From contig JAGFBZ010000258.1 in NCBI GenBank assembly GCA_018398805.1, positions 3,460,501-3,524,500 on the forward strand: DNA of 64,000 nt. Reading direction: 5' to 3'. This stretch comes from Hirundichthys speculiger. Lineage: Eukaryota > Chordata > Actinopteri > Beloniformes > Exocoetidae. The notes beneath the pieces are model-generated. The model had not been told where the DNA came from, made no database searches, and saw nothing but the letters and a program-made list of their open reading frames with translations. Of the stretch, positions 62,011 through 64,000 are shown one piece after another; position 1 is the stretch's first letter, and every line of letters begins with the position of its first letter. The translations under genes were made by a program, and so were the position numbers.

Positions 62011-64000
62011 TTGTTCGTAACATCAGATCAATGTTCAAATGAATACTCTCATGCACAAAATAATAACAATAATAATATATATTTATATACATTTTTGTGC
62101 CCCCTTTAAATTAATAACCATAAATAATACATTACTTCATTAAAAATAATGCCTTTCGTTCTTAATTTTTATTATTGGATTTTTGGTTTGCGTTTTGTCT
62201 ATTTTTTCAAATATTTTGTTCATCTTGCAAAATTTCCCTTTTATCACATTTCTAAGACTGTCGTTTATTGTAAAAACTTGTAGATATTTTTGTAGATATA
62301 TCTATTTTGTTTATATTTTTCAGCATACAGTTTTGTTCAAATATATATGTTAATATTTAGTAAATCCAGACATAATCAAATTATTTTGGTGAAGTGTATT
62401 TTGGTAATTTATGGTATAATCATCGAAACTTGATGGAATGTTGATATTTCAACTACTGAAATGTTCATACATATTTTTGTACTTATTTATGAAGAAATTT
62501 GCTTGATCACACGTTCTTATGGATTGTGGGTATCAAAGATGGCGCCTCTGTACCAGTAACTAGTACAGTGAAGAATCACTTGCTGTTTGAAACATCACAA
62601 CAACTAATAAAACCCTGCGGGGAAACCAAACTGATTTCAAGCTCATTACTGAGTGATCAATTTGATTAGAGCTAGAATAAAAGATGAGGCAAACTAGGGA
62701 ACCTTCTGATACAAGGTCCGATAAGATGAAGAGGCCAACAAAATGACTAAGACGTGACAGTAAATACCATATAAAATACTGGAAAGTCTTTAGTATGTGG
62801 GCAGACATATCACAAACAAAATAAACCTAAAAAAAAGTAATAATATAAATCCAAAAGCAGTACAGATATGCATCAAATGCTCCTGATAAATGATGCTTCT
62901 GTACATGGTGGATGTCGTACCATCGTTAAGGACAAAGTATTCATACAGCTTTGGTCATCGTACAGTTGCACAGGAAACAGTGACTTACATTATCTGTAAT
63001 CACAGAATATAACACACAGTTCAGTGGTCATGTATAAAACATTTCAATACAAAAGAACAGCGCAACAGTGCTGAGCACAACGTACAAGCAGAGAAATTAT
63101 TCTCTCAACAGACTAATCACTCCACACGACCTTAACCATAATACAAATTAAACAGCTTTTGATATGATGAAATGTATTCCTGTATATTTGCACATTTGTA
63201 TTCATTAAAACTGCACAACCAATACTGTGTTTTTGAAACATCATGTATGCTTCTTCCTCAACAAATATGAAGTTGAATTGTCTTCAAAATGTATTTGGCT
63301 ACATGAGAACAGCTTAAATAATGTGCAGCACAGTTCTTTAGCTGTTCAACTCATAATTTATTTTTTGTCAAGTGTGGAAGCAAAAACAGCGCTCTTTATT
63401 ATAATTGCACTGCGCTCAAAAGTGGTGCAGATTTGTCTCAGAGATTGCTATCTGAATGACTCCACGTTTAACCAGACCCCTCAGACAGCCGCTGAGAAAA
63501 ACTAATCAAGATTAAATAAACTTAAATGCACAAGTGGACATTGTATTTGGAGACATAAGAGCCTTCACAGTGAACGGAGCTGATCTGAGATCCTCGCTTT
63601 CCTTTGTTTTACCATCCAACTTATCCATTTGAATAAAATGTAGACATTCAGATTCCTCTCAACACCCTCGTCTGAGGTTTTACAAATAAAATCATTAGTG
63701 AAAAAAACTAAAATGATCATGATGGTTGTTTATCTACATCAGGCCCTGCGATGGACTGGCAACCTGTCCAGGGTGGACCCCTGCCTTTCACCTGAAGAGA
63801 GCTGGGATAGAAAGAAGGTGCCAGAAAAACATTTTTAATCAGTTGTTTCACCAGATTCTGAACGTAACTTTACACTGTTTCATCTGATGCAAACAAAGAG
63901 AAAGCTTATTCAAACTATTCCAATAAAATAACACTTTTCTGCAGTCGCAGAGGGCTTTTTCGTGCCCAACACGAACCAGAGGAAGTCCTGTGCACGAACA
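62011..64000. other. AT-rich flank upstream of pwp1, no gene recognised
   Basis: No exon with family similarity was found on either strand. AAT-rich microsatellite text lies near 62058-62095. A retroelement tail occurs at 63743-63810. Confidence 0.45.
63743..63810 (+). repeat. Teleost SINE/LINE 3'-tail fragment
   Basis: CCTGCGATGGACTGGCAACC, TGTCCAGGGTGGACCCCTGCC and GAGCTGGGATAG form a sequence found at the ends of many teleost SINEs and LINEs. The rest of the element is not visible. Confidence 0.6.

Noticed and set aside
62530..62570. AAGATGGCGCC as the start of a rightward gene with a YY1 site
   Set aside because: The ATG opens only a few codons before a stop, and no downstream exon or family match was found.
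1..64000. CRISPR arrays, tRNA/rRNA genes, operons or viral genes
   Set aside because: Tandem repeats present are microsatellites or minisatellites without spacers. No tRNA or rRNA signature was recognised by eye; a covariance-model search was not possible here.

Overview
The window is vertebrate nuclear DNA, and the evidence points to a percomorph teleost fish. Genes have many small exons with GT-AG introns, intergenic DNA is AT-rich, and the repeats are typical of teleosts: decayed Tc1 transposons, hAT and Harbinger-like elements, RTE and CR1/L2-like LINE fragments, and short foldback elements. I see no bacterial, viral or organellar genes and no CRISPR array.

Four protein-coding genes were reconstructed exon by exon, all on the minus strand. 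From right to left they are pwp1 (61015 to 53638, 15 exons, WD40 nucleolar/chromatin factor), mrpl42 (52510 to 48008, 5 exons, mitochondrial ribosomal protein mL42), ube2n (46304 to 39015, 4 exons, Ubc13 Lys63-specific E2) and nudt4 (14745 to 4417, 5 exons, diphosphoinositol polyphosphate phosphohydrolase DIPP2). All splice phases join in frame and protein lengths match the families (about 494, 140, 153 and 186 residues). The exception is pwp1 exon 9, which carries one extra base that breaks the reading frame.

Layout: 1-4416 is nudt4 3' flank and probable 3' UTR. 4417-14745 is nudt4, whose 7.9-kb first intron holds a MADF-encoding transposon, a LINE RT fossil, a hAT fossil and a 39-bp minisatellite. 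14746-39014 is a long stretch with no gene found, containing a Tc1 fossil with both ends, a Sleeping Beauty-like fragment, a Harbinger-like element and a CACTA-like element. 39015-61015 is a compact cluster of ube2n, mrpl42 and pwp1. 61016-64000 is pwp1 upstream DNA with a dispersed repeat interrupted by a TTAA-flanked MITE.

The four genes are housekeeping genes with separate roles (inositol pyrophosphate turnover, ubiquitin signalling, mitochondrial translation, ribosome biogenesis/chromatin). They are neighbours by synteny and do not form one pathway. NUDT4, UBE2N and MRPL42 are also neighbours in human 12q22. I did not find a clearly new biological system. The most notable points are the pwp1 frameshift, the divergent ube2n C-terminus and several layered transposon structures.
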